Notes under the pieces: generated by a model
What the model saw: only the letters and a program-made list of their open reading frames with translations
The model's database searches: none
What the model was told of the DNA's origin: nothing
Program-made: the position numbers and the translations under genes
Part shown: positions 9,233 through 18,038 of the stretch, one piece after another
How positions within the stretch are numbered: position 1 is the first letter of the stretch
Layout: each line of letters begins with the position of its first letter
NCBI RefSeq assembly: GCF_947492455.1
Contig: NZ_CANLNB010000002.1
Location: forward strand, 248,001 to 312,000
Direction of reading: 5' to 3'
Length of the DNA: 64,000 nucleotides
DNA from: an uncultured Aliiroseovarius sp.
Lineage (GTDB): Bacteria > Pseudomonadota > Alphaproteobacteria > Rhodobacterales > Rhodobacteraceae

Positions 9233-10183
9233 ATGCGTGATCTGAAAATCCCTGAAAGCCGCCACCCTGAAAAGGCGCATCGCAAGGATAACGCTCAGCC
9301 CAAGAAACCCAGCTGGATCCGGGTGAAGGCACCCGGCGGCAAGGGCTATGCCGAGACGCATAAGATCATGCGCGAGAACAATCTGGTCACCGTGTGTGAA
9401 GAAGCTGGCTGCCCCAATGCGGGCGAATGCTGGAGCCAGGGCCACGCCACCATGATGATCATGGGCGAGATCTGTACCCGTGGCTGCACCTTCTGCAACG
9501 TGGCCACCGGCAAGCCGGATGATCTGGACGCGTTCGAGCCGGGCCGTGTGGCGCATGCGGTGAAGAAACTGGGCCTGAACCACGTTGTTATCACCTCGGT
9601 GGATCGTGACGACCTGAAGGATGGCGGGGCAGAGCACTTCGCCCAGACGATCCGCGCCGTGCGTCACCAATCGCCCGATACGACGATCGAGATCCTGACA
9701 CCGGACTTCCTGAAATGCGAGGACAGCGTGCTGGAAACCGTGGTTGAAGCGCGTCCAGACGTGTTCAACCACAACCTCGAAACCGTTCCGGGACTGTACC
9801 CCGAAGTGCGCCCCGGTGCGCGCTATTTCCACTCGCTGCGTCTGTTGCAGCGCGTGAAAGAGCTGGATCCCTCGATGTTTACGAAGTCAGGCATCATGGT
9901 CGGGCTGGGCGAGGATCGCCAATCCGTCATGCAGATCATGGATGATATGCGCGCCGCGGACATCGATTTCCTGACCATCGGGCAGTATTTGCAGCCCACG
10001 CCGAAGCATCACGCGGTCGAACGCTTTGTGCATCCAGACGAGTTCAAGGATTACGAAACGGCGGCTTACGGCAAGGGCTTCCTGATGGTGTCCGCGACCC
10101 CGCTGACACGCTCGTCTTATCATGCGGGCGATGACTTCGAACGCCTGCGTAAGGCACGCGAAGAAAGCCTCGCAAAGGCCTGA
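9233..10183 (+). CDS. lipA: Lipoyl synthase
   Basis: This 316-residue radical SAM enzyme inserts two sulfurs into protein-bound octanoyl groups (EC 2.8.1.8). Both cluster motifs are visible: [12 protein letters not shown] for the auxiliary 4Fe-4S cluster that is sacrificed, and [10 protein letters not shown] for the SAM cluster. [18 protein letters not shown] and the C-terminal RSSYHAGD are also typical. The ATG has GGAGG upstream. LipB is not in the window. Confidence 0.97.
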   Translation: MRDLKIPESRHPEKAHRKDNAQPKKPSWIRVKAPGGKGYAETHKIMRENNLVTVCEEAGCPNAGECWSQGHATMMIMGEICTRGCTFCNVATGKPDDLDAFEPGRVAHAVKKLGLNHVVITSVDRDDLKDGGAEHFAQTIRAVRHQSPDTTIEILTPDFLKCEDSVLETVVEARPDVFNHNLETVPGLYPEVRPGARYFHSLRLLQRVKELDPSMFTKSGIMVGLGEDRQSVMQIMDDMRAADIDFLTIGQYLQPTPKHHAVERFVHPDEFKDYETAAYGKGFLMVSATPLTRSSYHAGDDFERLRKAREESLAKA

Positions 10184-10194
10184 AATTAAATAAC

Positions 10195-10365
10195 TTAAGG
10201 TCTTTTTACGCGCTCGACTTTCATCCAGTCGGGCGCGCCGAAGAAATGTTCAACGGCGAATATGGCCAAGCAGATTGCGATCACGGTCAAAACGAGCGCC
10301 ACCCGTTTGGCCGAGGGTGGATTGCGCGCCCACTTTGCCATCCGAAGAAGTGAACGGGGGTACAT
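10195..10365 (-). CDS. Tiny single-pass membrane protein downstream of hpt
   Basis: A 56-residue frame starts at an ATG two bases after the hpt stop (stop 10368-10370, start 10363-10365) and ends at a TAA at 10195. A basic N-terminus (AKWARNPPSAKR) is followed by one strong hydrophobic helix (VALVLTVIAICLAIFAV) and a short polar tail (FFGAPDWMKVERVKRP). Basic residues before the helix predict an N-in orientation. The tight spacing and a GAGAG site inside the end of hpt point to a translated operon partner of hpt. I know no function for it. Confidence 0.72.
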   Translation of the reverse strand: MYPRSLLRMAKWARNPPSAKRVALVLTVIAICLAIFAVEHFFGAPDWMKVERVKRP

Positions 10366-10367
10366 GC

Positions 10368-10925
10368 TCAGCTCTCGCCGTCTTGGGTGTCCAGAAAGCG
10401 TACCTTGCCGATATGGGGCAGGTTGCGATTGCGTTGGGCAAAGTCGATGCCGTAGCCCACAACGAATTCATCGGGGATTTCGAACCCGGTCCAGTCCGCC
10501 TTCACATCAACCTCGCGCCGGGACGGTTTGTCCAGAAGGGCGATGGTGCGCAGCTTGGCTGGGCCTTTGGTCTTCAACAGCTTAATCACGTGTTGCAGGG
10601 TGAAACCGGTATCCACGATATCCTCGACCACCAGCACATCGCGCCCGGCAATTTCGCCGCGCAAGTCCTTGAGAATACGGACTTCCCGGCTGCTTTCGGT
10701 CGAGTTTCCGTAAGAGGACGCTTCCAGGAAATCGACCTCGACCGGCAGGTCCAGTTCGCGCACCACATCTGCGATGAACACGAACGAACCCCTCAGTAAC
10801 CCGACAACAACCAGTTTGTCGGTACCATCGAACTCATCGTGGATCTCTTGTGCCAGTTCTTCCACCCGTGCCGCGATTTGCTTGGCCGAGATGAGCGTAT
10901 CAATGACATATGGTCGCTGAACCAT
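10368..10925 (-). CDS. hpt: Hypoxanthine phosphoribosyltransferase
   Basis: This 185-residue enzyme salvages hypoxanthine or guanine to the nucleotide using PRPP (EC 2.4.2.8). The PRPP-binding loop [15 protein letters not shown] lies near residue 105, the substrate-side motif [16 protein letters not shown] is upstream, and the C-terminal [23 protein letters not shown] is characteristic. The ATG at 10925 is preceded by a strong AGGGGGA. The longer open frame upstream runs into the divergent COQ10-like gene and is not coding. Confidence 0.95.
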   Translation of the reverse strand: MVQRPYVIDTLISAKQIAARVEELAQEIHDEFDGTDKLVVVGLLRGSFVFIADVVRELDLPVEVDFLEASSYGNSTESSREVRILKDLRGEIAGRDVLVVEDIVDTGFTLQHVIKLLKTKGPAKLRTIALLDKPSRREVDVKADWTGFEIPDEFVVGYGIDFAQRNRNLPHIGKVRFLDTQDGES

Positions 10926-10994
10926 TGCTTCCCCCTTGATTCTCGCCTGCATTCCTAAGACATGTGCGTCTGACAGAGAAGGAAAAAGCCCAAC

Positions 10995-11444
10995 ATGCCC
11001 ACACATGGCGAAAAACGCGTGATGCCCTATACGGCCGAACAGATGTACGATCTGGTGGCAGATGTTGGTCGCTATCCCGAGTTTTTGCCGTGGAATTCGG
11101 CCGCAAGGGTGCGCCGGGTGGTGCCGCTGGATGACGGACGGCAGTTGATGGAAGCGGATCTTGTCATCAGCTTCAAAGTCTTCCGCGAACGCTTTACCAG
11201 CCGAGTGACCTTGGATCAGGCGGGGCAGCGGATTGATACGGAATATCTGGATGGGCCGTTCAAATATCTGAAATCCTTCTGGATCTTCAAAGATCATCCG
11301 CAGGGCTGCGAGGTCGAATTTTTTGTGGATTTCGAGTTCAAAAGCCCGATGCTGCAAAAGGTGATCGGCCTTGTCTTCAACGAGGCGATGCACCGGATCG
11401 TGGCGGCGTTTGAAAAACGCGCCAAGGCGCTCTACGGCAGCTGA
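10995..11444 (+). CDS. COQ10/RatA-type START-like polyketide cyclase domain protein
   Basis: The 149-residue single-domain protein shows the signature of the bacterial Coq10/RatA family: [28 protein letters not shown], the strand [16 protein letters not shown] and the closing helix [22 protein letters not shown]. Mitochondrial Coq10 binds ubiquinone and helps respiration; some enterobacterial members (RatA) were described as ribosome-associated toxins. No antitoxin partner such as RatB is adjacent, so the quinone-binding role is more likely here. Its stop is immediately followed by the converging DUF1304 stop. Confidence 0.85.
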   Translation: MPTHGEKRVMPYTAEQMYDLVADVGRYPEFLPWNSAARVRRVVPLDDGRQLMEADLVISFKVFRERFTSRVTLDQAGQRIDTEYLDGPFKYLKSFWIFKDHPQGCEVEFFVDFEFKSPMLQKVIGLVFNEAMHRIVAAFEKRAKALYGS

Positions 11445-11807
11445 TCAGCTGATCAACAGCGCCGCGATGGTGATCAGGGCGGGCAGGGCTTGCACCTGAA
11501 AGATCTTCTTCGACGCGGTCGCCGCGCCGAAAATGCCCGCGACAGCAACACAGGCCAGAAAGAACAGCGCAACATTCTGCGCCCAAACGGGATCAGAAAT
11601 CAGGCGCGACCAGATCAGGCCTGCGGCGAGGAACCCGTTATAAAGCCCCTGATTGGCGGCCATCGCCTTTGTCGGGGCAAACAGGTCGCGCGGGAAGCTG
11701 CGAAAGACCTTCGGGCCTCGGCTTTCCCACGCGAACATCTCGAACCACAGGATATAGAGGTGAAGTGCTACGATCAGCAGGATCAGCACGGTTACCAAAA
11801 CACTCAT
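11445..11807 (-). CDS. DUF1304 family membrane protein
   Basis: This 120-residue integral membrane protein has four predicted helices: VLVTVLILLIVALHLYILWF, the segment around NGFLAAGLIW, VALFFLACVAVAGIFGAAT and ALPALITIAALLIS. The motif HLYILWFEMFAWESRGPKVF near the N-terminus and QGLYNGFLAAGL identify the DUF1304 family, which has no assigned function. The start is 3 bp from the stop of xerD upstream, so it is probably the last gene of the xerD operon. It converges on the COQ10-like gene with directly adjoining stops. Confidence 0.85.
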   Translation of the reverse strand: MSVLVTVLILLIVALHLYILWFEMFAWESRGPKVFRSFPRDLFAPTKAMAANQGLYNGFLAAGLIWSRLISDPVWAQNVALFFLACVAVAGIFGAATASKKIFQVQALPALITIAALLIS

Positions 11808-11810
11808 GAC

Positions 11811-12749
11811 CTAGTCCTTCTCGGCAAGCGGATGGTGGGTGAAGACCAGCTCGCGCAGGCGTTCTTCCAGAACATGCGTGTAGATTTCGGTGGTGGCAAG
11901 ATCCGCATGGCCCAGCAGCGCCTGTATTGACCTGAGGTCAGCGCCATGAGCCAGCAGATGTGTTGCAAAAGCGTGGCGCAGCCGGTGGGGCGTGACGTCG
12001 CCGGGTGACACGCCTGCAGCCACGGCGATGTCCTTGATGATCGCGTAGAACCGGTGACGGGTCAGATGGCCAGAGGCGCCCGTGGAGGGGAATAGGAAGG
12101 GCGAGGGCTTTGCGCCTTTCTCGATCCGCGCGGTGTCTTCGGCAGTGTCGCGAAACTCCAGCCAGTCAGACAGCGCGGCGCGGGCCTCGGACGACAGAGG
12201 CACCAACCGGTCCTTGTCGCCTTTCCCTCGGATCAGAAGAAGCTGGGGATCGCCGCGCGCAGCGGAAACGGGAAGGGACACAAGTTCACTGACGCGCATC
12301 CCTGTCGCATAGAGCAGCTCCATCAAACAGATATTGCGCAGCCGGTCTGCATCCGTGCGTCCCATGGCGCGGGTGGCGCCCAAAAGCGCCTCTACCTGCT
12401 CTTCCGAAAGGGTTTTCGGCAGCGATTTCATCTGCCCCGGCCCGCGAATTTTCAAGGCTGGATTGTCCGTACGCCAGCCCTCTTCATAAGCGAAGCGAAA
12501 CAGTTGCTTGATCGAAGACAGCCTGCGCGCACGGGTCGAGGCCGCTAAACCCTGCACGTCGCAATCGACCAGATAGGCTTCGATATCCGCGCGCGACAGG
12601 TCATCAAACCGTTTTGATTTGTCCTCGATGAACTCGGTAAAGGCCTTCAAGTCACGTCCATAGGCCAGTCGCGTGTTTTCTGAAGCCCCTAGTTCGGCCG
12701 CCTGCGCATCCAGAAACGCCGAGATCCAGCGCGTGTGGTCGGGGGTCAT
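11811..12749 (-). CDS. xerD: Site-specific tyrosine recombinase XerD
   Basis: The 312-residue protein has a SAM-like N-terminal core-binding domain (WISAFLDAQAAELGASENTR) and a catalytic domain with the full set of residues: Arg in ATGMRVSELVSLP, Lys in RGKGDKDRLVPL, HRLRHAFATHLL, His in LLGHADLATTEIY and the Tyr of the same segment. It resolves chromosome dimers at dif with XerC under FtsK control. Its start overlaps the upstream secreted-protein gene by 4 bp (ATGA), so it lies in that operon. No phage genes surround it. Confidence 0.94.
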   Translation of the reverse strand: MTPDHTRWISAFLDAQAAELGASENTRLAYGRDLKAFTEFIEDKSKRFDDLSRADIEAYLVDCDVQGLAASTRARRLSSIKQLFRFAYEEGWRTDNPALKIRGPGQMKSLPKTLSEEQVEALLGATRAMGRTDADRLRNICLMELLYATGMRVSELVSLPVSAARGDPQLLLIRGKGDKDRLVPLSSEARAALSDWLEFRDTAEDTARIEKGAKPSPFLFPSTGASGHLTRHRFYAIIKDIAVAAGVSPGDVTPHRLRHAFATHLLAHGADLRSIQALLGHADLATTEIYTHVLEERLRELVFTHHPLAEKD

Positions 12750-14332
12750 CCGCGCCTCTCGAGGATCAGAACCTCTAGCGCGGCTTGGCGCGCAACACGT
12801 TCCAGACCGATCTGGCGGAAGAAGGCCAGCGCATCGGCGATCTCATCCAGGTTGCCGTGGGTGCCGCTTTCATACAACGTAATGGCGCGCAGGATGGCTT
12901 CGCCCATCCGGTTGCTGTCCATCAGAGATTTCAAGCGCACCGGGATATCACGCGCGTTCAGCCCCTCAACAACTGCCCGCGATGTCGCGTTATAACCCGT
13001 CGCAGTTTGCGTGTTGCCCAGAGCGATTGCGGTCAACAGCGCTTCTTTTCCTCCGTCGTCGCGAGTTGGCCAAGAGGTTGCGAACTCTTCGCTTTTTGAC
13101 GATAGCAGCCCCAGAGACAGCGCAACTTTACGGGCGTCACGATCTTGCGGAATGTGCGATATCAGACGCCCACCGAACAACTGTGCGAAGGGGACTTCCA
13201 ACGCGGCGTCCTCGATCTGCGGCCAGAGGGTGGTCAAGGATGCGCTTAGCGCGGCTTCGTTGCCGCTGCTCAGGCTCTGTTCAAGCCGGCGCACGCTCTG
13301 CATCCGGTCCCAAATCCCGCCCGAGGCCGCAGGACGGCGTTCAGTATAGAGCCCCAGCAGTTGGTTCGGCGTGGCAGCCCCCACACGGGCCAGACGCTCG
13401 GCTGCTTCAGCACGCGCTTTCCAGCCGATATTGGCGCGCAAATCGGCCTGCGCGAAGGCCAGCGGCAGGTTTCCGGTCGGGATATGCTCGCCAATTGCTT
13501 CGAACATGCGGAAGGTCAGGGGGGTCAGATCATGCGGGCGCCGCAAGGGAGGCTCGCCTTCAAACAATTCAGGATCCAGAAAACGCGCCAGCAGCGCGTC
13601 CTCGAAATCCGAAATGTACCCCAGAGCGCGTCCAGTTTCGAGCGTCAGGACTGCTGCGTCCCATTCGCCAGACCGGGCCAAGCAGAAGACACGCGCGGTG
13701 AAGGTCGGGCTGAGGTCAGGAGAGTTCGTCAGGATCTCGCAAAACCGATCCTCGGTGCCAAGAAGCAGTGCAGTGTCAAAGCCGCGACGGAACACGCGCG
13801 GATTACTGGTTCCGGCCCGGTTTAACAGTGCCTCAGCCTGATCCAAGGCGCCGATGGACAACAGCCGATCGACCCGTGCCATGAACAGGCGATCATCGCC
13901 GGTGCGCGCGCCTTTGGGTGGATTGAGCTCGGCCAGAAGAAGCGTGTTCAGCAGGTCCTGCATCGCTGGATACAGGTACAAAGGCATGTCCGTGATGCGC
14001 CGCGCCAGATCATCCGGGCGGGAACTGCCCCACAAATCGCGCGAAAACCCTGTGGTCGCGCTGGACAACAATCCAACGGCGTCCAGCACCGGGGTTTCCA
14101 GAAGGCTCATCGTGACTTGGGCAACCGATGCGCCTGTCGTCACGTCTGGTTCGTTCGGGTCAGGAGGCAACACCGCGCTATCGATGGACGGGGGCGGAAG
14201 GGCGACACTGTCAGACAGCCAGCCGATCGCCGACATGGGCGCGCCATGTGTCACCTGCGCCTGCGCCAATCCAGCAGACTGGACAATAGCCGCGCTTAAA
14301 AACGCGGCTTTGTAGAATTCTTTAATCGCCAT
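12746..14332 (-). CDS. Secreted/periplasmic protein of unknown function, helical-repeat type
   Basis: I do not recognise a named domain in this 528-residue protein. It begins with a signal peptide (AAFLSAAIVQSAGLAQAQ, likely cut after AQA) and a Pro/Asp-rich linker (around residues 45-65, PPPSIDSAVLPPDPNEPD). The remainder is alpha-helical with recurring Ala/Leu-rich helix pairs (FMARVDRLLSIGALDQAEAL, RVFCLARSGEWDAAVLTLE, EAAERLARVGAATPNQLLG), resembling TPR/SEL1-like solenoids. It follows a 45-residue membrane protein with an 11-bp overlap and precedes xerD. The context suggests an envelope role, but no reaction can be assigned. Confidence 0.8.
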   Translation of the reverse strand: MAIKEFYKAAFLSAAIVQSAGLAQAQVTHGAPMSAIGWLSDSVALPPPSIDSAVLPPDPNEPDVTTGASVAQVTMSLLETPVLDAVGLLSSATTGFSRDLWGSSRPDDLARRITDMPLYLYPAMQDLLNTLLLAELNPPKGARTGDDRLFMARVDRLLSIGALDQAEALLNRAGTSNPRVFRRGFDTALLLGTEDRFCEILTNSPDLSPTFTARVFCLARSGEWDAAVLTLETGRALGYISDFEDALLARFLDPELFEGEPPLRRPHDLTPLTFRMFEAIGEHIPTGNLPLAFAQADLRANIGWKARAEAAERLARVGAATPNQLLGLYTERRPAASGGIWDRMQSVRRLEQSLSSGNEAALSASLTTLWPQIEDAALEVPFAQLFGGRLISHIPQDRDARKVALSLGLLSSKSEEFATSWPTRDDGGKEALLTAIALGNTQTATGYNATSRAVVEGLNARDIPVRLKSLMDSNRMGEAILRAITLYESGTHGNLDEIADALAFFRQIGLERVARQAALEVLILERRG

Positions 14333-14459
14333 TCAGCGTCACAGTGGTGCTTTGCGGCGTGCTCGGAGGCGACATATCACCCAGATAGGCATAGCCCGAC
14401 AGCCCAATCACGCCCAAAATTGCCAGAAAGAACACAAGCTTGATCAAGCGGATCCGCAT
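14322..14459 (-). CDS. 45-residue membrane protein heading the xerD operon
   Basis: A short frame from the ATG at 14459 to a TAA at 14322 encodes a basic start (MRIRLIK), one hydrophobic helix (LVFFLAILGVIGLSGYAYL) and a Ser/Thr/Pro-rich tail (GDMSPPSTPQSTTVTLNGD). Its last codons overlap the first 11 bases of the secreted-protein gene in another frame (ATGGCGATTAA), an arrangement typical of coupled genes. The tail is acidic and would be periplasmic if the N-terminus is inside. Function unknown; it may anchor or partner the downstream secreted protein. Confidence 0.75.
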   Translation of the reverse strand: MRIRLIKLVFFLAILGVIGLSGYAYLGDMSPPSTPQSTTVTLNGD

Positions 14460-14563
14460 TGAGAGTCACCTATTTTTCTGCCTCGGTCTTCGTTTTGCTG
14501 ATTTTATATATGGTATTTTCCGCAAGATCACGCCATTCAGGAAAGAAATCTGAATTTGGGCAA

Positions 14564-15127
14564 GTGGGCGCCGCTTTGGCATTCAAATTAAAGAAATCCA
14601 TCGTCATGGTGGGCATGATGGGGGCGGGGAAAACCGCCGTCGGACAGGCGCTGGCCGCCCGTCTAGAAGTTCCGTTTCTGGACAGCGATGAAGAGATCGT
14701 GCGCGCGGCAAATATGTCGATCGCCGAGATCTTCGAGCGCGACGGAGAGGCGTTTTTCCGCGACCGCGAGACCGAGGTAATCGGGCGGCTTCTGGATGGT
14801 CCGCGGGCAATTCTGTCGACCGGAGGCGGGGCTTTCATGGCCGAACGCAATCGGACCATGATCAGCGACCGGGGCGTCTCGCTTCTACTACGCGCGGATT
14901 TGGAGCTGCTTTGGAACCGGGTGAAGCATAAGGACACGCGCCCGCTGCTGCGCACACCAGACCCAAAGGCCACGCTGACCGAAATTTACAACGCCCGCGT
15001 GCCGGTTTACGAGCTGGCAGATGTGGCTGTGGATGCCCATCCTGATTATACCATCGCGCAGATGACCGAGGCGGTGATCAAGGTTCTGAAGACCCGCCCG
15101 GATGTGCTTGAGGAGATCCCCGCATGA
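14564..15127 (+). CDS. aroK: Shikimate kinase
   Basis: The enzyme (about 187 residues from the GTG) phosphorylates shikimate (EC 2.7.1.71). The P-loop GMMGAGKTAVG, DSDEEIVRAANMSIAEIF, the FFRDRETEV arginine region, the STGGGAFM loop and KHKDTRPLLRT lid are all in place. The start is unresolved: homology begins only at KLKKSIVMVG, upstream codons are ATG 14510 without a ribosome site, GTG 14564 and TTG 14576. The stop overlaps aroB (ATGA), coupling the two shikimate steps. It is divergent from the 45-residue membrane protein. Confidence 0.92.
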   Translation: MGAALAFKLKKSIVMVGMMGAGKTAVGQALAARLEVPFLDSDEEIVRAANMSIAEIFERDGEAFFRDRETEVIGRLLDGPRAILSTGGGAFMAERNRTMISDRGVSLLLRADLELLWNRVKHKDTRPLLRTPDPKATLTEIYNARVPVYELADVAVDAHPDYTIAQMTEAVIKVLKTRPDVLEEIPA

Positions 15128-16233
15128 CCACCGTTCACGTCCCCTTGGATGATCGCGCCTATGACGTCCGCATCGCACCGGGTCTGATTGCACGCGCTGG
15201 GATCGAAATCGCGCCCTTGCTGCCGCGCGCGAAGGTCTGGATCGTGACAGAAGAAACGGTTGCTGGGCTGCATTTGGACGCGTTGAAAGCCGGGCTGTCG
15301 GCCGAGGGGATTGCCTCCGAGGCGCTGATCCTGCCGCCCGGGGAAAGCACCAAAAGCTGGCCCTATCTGATGCAGACCGTCGAATGGCTGCTGGAGCAAA
15401 AGGTCGAGCGCAAGGATGTGGTGCTGGCCTTTGGCGGCGGCGTGATCGGAGACCTTGTGGGCTTTGCCGCTGCGATCCTGCGCCGTGGCGTGCGCTTCGT
15501 ACAGCTGCCGACGTCTCTGCTGGCGCAGGTGGACAGTTCGGTCGGGGGCAAGACCGGGATCAACGCGCCGCAGGGCAAGAACCTGATCGGCGCGTTCCAC
15601 CAGCCCTCGTTGGTGCTGGCGGATATCGACGTGCTGGGCACGCTGCAACCACGTGATTTTCTGGCGGGCTATGGCGAGGTCGTGAAATATGGCGGTCTGG
15701 GCGACGCGTCCTTCTTCGACTGGCTCGAAGTGAACGGGCCCGCACTGGCCGCAGGTGATCTGGCGTTGCGCGAAGAAGCCGTGCGCTGGTCGGTGCAGAT
15801 GAAAGCCGACATCGTTGTGCGCGATGAGACCGAGCAAGGCGACCGCGCGCTTTTGAACCTTGGTCACACGTTTGGCCACGCGCTTGAAGCGGCGACCGGC
15901 TATTCCGACCGTTTGTTGCATGGCGAAGGCGTCGCCATTGGCTGCGCACTCGCGTTTGAAACCTCGGCCCGGTTGGGGCTGATGAGCCAAGAAAGCCCCT
16001 CGCGCTTCCGCGAGCATCTGGCGGCCATGGGGATGAAGAAAGACATCCGCGACATCCCCGGTGATCTGCCCGATGCGGAGGGTTTGATCGCGCTGATGGC
16101 ACAGGACAAGAAGGTTGTGCAGGGCAAGCTGCGCTTCATTCTGGCACGCGCGATTGGCGATGCCTTCGTGGCCGACGACGTCGATATGGGTGTGGTCAAA
16201 GACGTGCTGACCGAGGCGCTGGCAGACGCCTAA
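15124..16233 (+). CDS. aroB: 3-dehydroquinate synthase
   Basis: The 369-residue NAD- and metal-dependent enzyme makes 3-dehydroquinate from DAHP (EC 4.2.3.4). Visible landmarks are LPPGESTKSWPYL, the FGGGVIGDLVGFAA nucleotide loop, QLPTSLLAQVDSSVGGKTGIN and the metal histidines in NLGHTFGHALE and LLHGEGVAIG. It starts inside the aroK stop (ATGA), and its stop lies 8 bp from the converging protease gene with no recognisable hairpin between. Confidence 0.97.
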   Translation: MTTVHVPLDDRAYDVRIAPGLIARAGIEIAPLLPRAKVWIVTEETVAGLHLDALKAGLSAEGIASEALILPPGESTKSWPYLMQTVEWLLEQKVERKDVVLAFGGGVIGDLVGFAAAILRRGVRFVQLPTSLLAQVDSSVGGKTGINAPQGKNLIGAFHQPSLVLADIDVLGTLQPRDFLAGYGEVVKYGGLGDASFFDWLEVNGPALAAGDLALREEAVRWSVQMKADIVVRDETEQGDRALLNLGHTFGHALEAATGYSDRLLHGEGVAIGCALAFETSARLGLMSQESPSRFREHLAAMGMKKDIRDIPGDLPDAEGLIALMAQDKKVVQGKLRFILARAIGDAFVADDVDMGVVKDVLTEALADA

Positions 16234-16241
16234 GCCTCACA

Positions 16242-17312
16242 TCATTTGCGCGCGTTGGCAATCACCATCAGCTCACCCACATTTTCACGGGTAATATAGC
16301 CTAGAAGATGCCCCTCGGCGTCCAGAACCGCGACGGTCGGCGCAGTGCCCATCCGTTCAAGGATCATCTCGAGCCCGTCCGTCAGTGCGGCCGCCGGAAC
16401 AGATGTCATTACATCTCCCACACGGGTGTCCGCGGCGCCTTCGGCCATCGCATGAAACAGCGCTTCGCGGGTCAGGAAGCCTGCCAAATGGCCTTCGATA
16501 TCCAGCACCGGAAACTCGTGCTGCGTGGTCCGGATCAGGGTGGTCGCCGCAAGCGCGATAGGATTCTCCGGACGCAGACTTTCATATTCCGTGATCATCG
16601 CATCGCGCGCCATCAGCTTGCGGGCCACGTCGCGCATGGCGACATCCGCGCTTTCGCCGCCCGCTGCGATAAAGATAAAGCCCGCGATCAGCACCAGCAT
16701 CAGGTTGCCGGACATAAGACCGGTCAGCGCCATCAGGAAGGCCACAAATTGCCCCGCGCCCGCGGCGATACGTGTTGCCCTGACACGATCGGTGAACATC
16801 GATAAAACCGCACGAAGCACCCGTCCGCCATCCATCGGAAAGGCCGGGACCAAGTTAAAGACCGCAAGGATCAGGTTCAGCGTCGCCAGTTGCGAGGGCA
16901 GGGTGGAGGGGGTAATCGCCATGCCGGTCAGCTGCTCGGTCTCGGTCGGGGCGCCGATCAAGAGCGTCAGAACCGCCCAGATCACCACGTTCACCGCAGG
17001 ACCCGCCAAAGCGACCAGAATTTCCTGCCGCGGGTTCTCGGGCATGCGTTCCAACCGCGCCAATCCGCCGATGGGCAGAAGCGTCACGTCCGGCGTGCGG
17101 ATGCCAAAGCGGCGCGCCATCAGCGCGTGGCCGAATTCATGCGCCACAACGCAGGCAAACAGCAGAAGAACAAAGACGATGGTCCAAAGCGCGGCTTCGG
17201 GGCCTTGTTCAGACCAGGTCGAGGCGCCAATGAAGGCCAGCAGAAGAAAGAACGTCACATGGACGCGCAGCTGCGAGCCAAAAAGGCGCCCGATGGGAAA
17301 TGACCATGACAT
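16242..17312 (-). CDS. Site-2 protease family zinc metalloprotease with CBS pair
   Basis: This 356-residue membrane protein is a minimal M50 protease fused to CBS domains. HEFGH at residues 58-62 supplies zinc ligands and the catalytic Glu, and FPMDGGRVLRAVL supplies the third ligand (Asp). Six hydrophobic segments are seen. Residues ~225-350 form two CBS motifs (LMARDAMITEYESLRPENPI and VGDVMTSVPAAALTDGLEMI), which in relatives bind adenine nucleotides and tune activity. It belongs to the SpoIVFB-like/Rip3-like group, not RseP: there is no PDZ domain. The substrate is unknown. Confidence 0.9.
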   Translation of the reverse strand: MSWSFPIGRLFGSQLRVHVTFFLLLAFIGASTWSEQGPEAALWTIVFVLLLFACVVAHEFGHALMARRFGIRTPDVTLLPIGGLARLERMPENPRQEILVALAGPAVNVVIWAVLTLLIGAPTETEQLTGMAITPSTLPSQLATLNLILAVFNLVPAFPMDGGRVLRAVLSMFTDRVRATRIAAGAGQFVAFLMALTGLMSGNLMLVLIAGFIFIAAGGESADVAMRDVARKLMARDAMITEYESLRPENPIALAATTLIRTTQHEFPVLDIEGHLAGFLTREALFHAMAEGAADTRVGDVMTSVPAAALTDGLEMILERMGTAPTVAVLDAEGHLLGYITRENVGELMVIANARK

Positions 17313-17348
17313 CGCGCGCCTCCTTGTTTTGTGTGTTTTATGAGTGCT

Positions 17349-17858
17349 TTAGAACGGGATTTCGTCGTCGAAACCACCACCAGCCGGAGCGGGACCACCG
17401 CCACCTTGGCCGCCACCACCGAAGCCACCGCCTTGGTTGCCTCCGCCGTAGCCGCCACCGCCGCCACCGTAGCCGCCACCTTGACCACCGCCGCCTTGGC
17501 CACCGCTGCGGCCATCCAGCATGGTCAGCGTGCCGTTAAAGCCTTGCAGCACGACCTCGGTCGAGTAGCGATCATTGCCGGACTGGTCTTGCCACTTACG
17601 GGTCTGCAGTTGACCTTCGACATAGACTTTCGAGCCTTTGCGCAAGAACTGCTCACATACGCGGACCAGACCTTCTGAGAAGACGGACACGGTGTGCCAT
17701 TCGGTTTTCTCGCGACGCTCGCCGGTATTGCGGTCTTTCCAGGTTTCCGAGGTCGCAATGCGCAGGTTGCACACTTTGCCACCATTCTGGAAGGTCCGTA
17801 CCTCGGGGTCTGCACCAAGATTACCAATAAGCATGACCTTGTTAAGCGAACCTGCCAT
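17349..17858 (-). CDS. ssb: Single-stranded DNA-binding protein
   Basis: The 169-residue protein has an OB fold at residues 1-110 ([56 protein letters not shown]), a glycine-rich disordered linker (residues ~120-158, mostly GGG/GGY repeats) and the acidic C-terminal tip DDEIPF that docks repair and replication partners. The ATG at 17858 is preceded by AAAGGACG; the longer frame upstream is not conserved-looking. It is divergent from the lytic transglycosylase. Confidence 0.96.
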   Translation of the reverse strand: MAGSLNKVMLIGNLGADPEVRTFQNGGKVCNLRIATSETWKDRNTGERREKTEWHTVSVFSEGLVRVCEQFLRKGSKVYVEGQLQTRKWQDQSGNDRYSTEVVLQGFNGTLTMLDGRSGGQGGGGQGGGYGGGGGGYGGGNQGGGFGGGGQGGGGPAPAGGGFDDEIPF

Positions 17859-18038
17859 CCTGCGTCCTTTCGATTCTAAGTTGGGCCATATGGTTACATC
17901 ATCTGTGGGCGAGAGAAACGTGATTTCTGTGAGCGACATTCCCAAATGCGCTTAGATTTGCGCGTTTCGCCCGGCGGCACTTCCCAGACGGGTCTGCAAC
18001 GCCTATATTAGCGCCGTATTCAAGCTGGGGGCGGACAT

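Noticed and set aside
10995-11444. RatA toxin of a toxin-antitoxin pair
   Set aside because: The domain is shared with Coq10 and no RatB-like partner is adjacent; the neighbours are housekeeping genes.
11811-12749. Integrase of a mobile element
   Set aside because: Length, motifs and lack of att repeats or phage genes fit housekeeping XerD.
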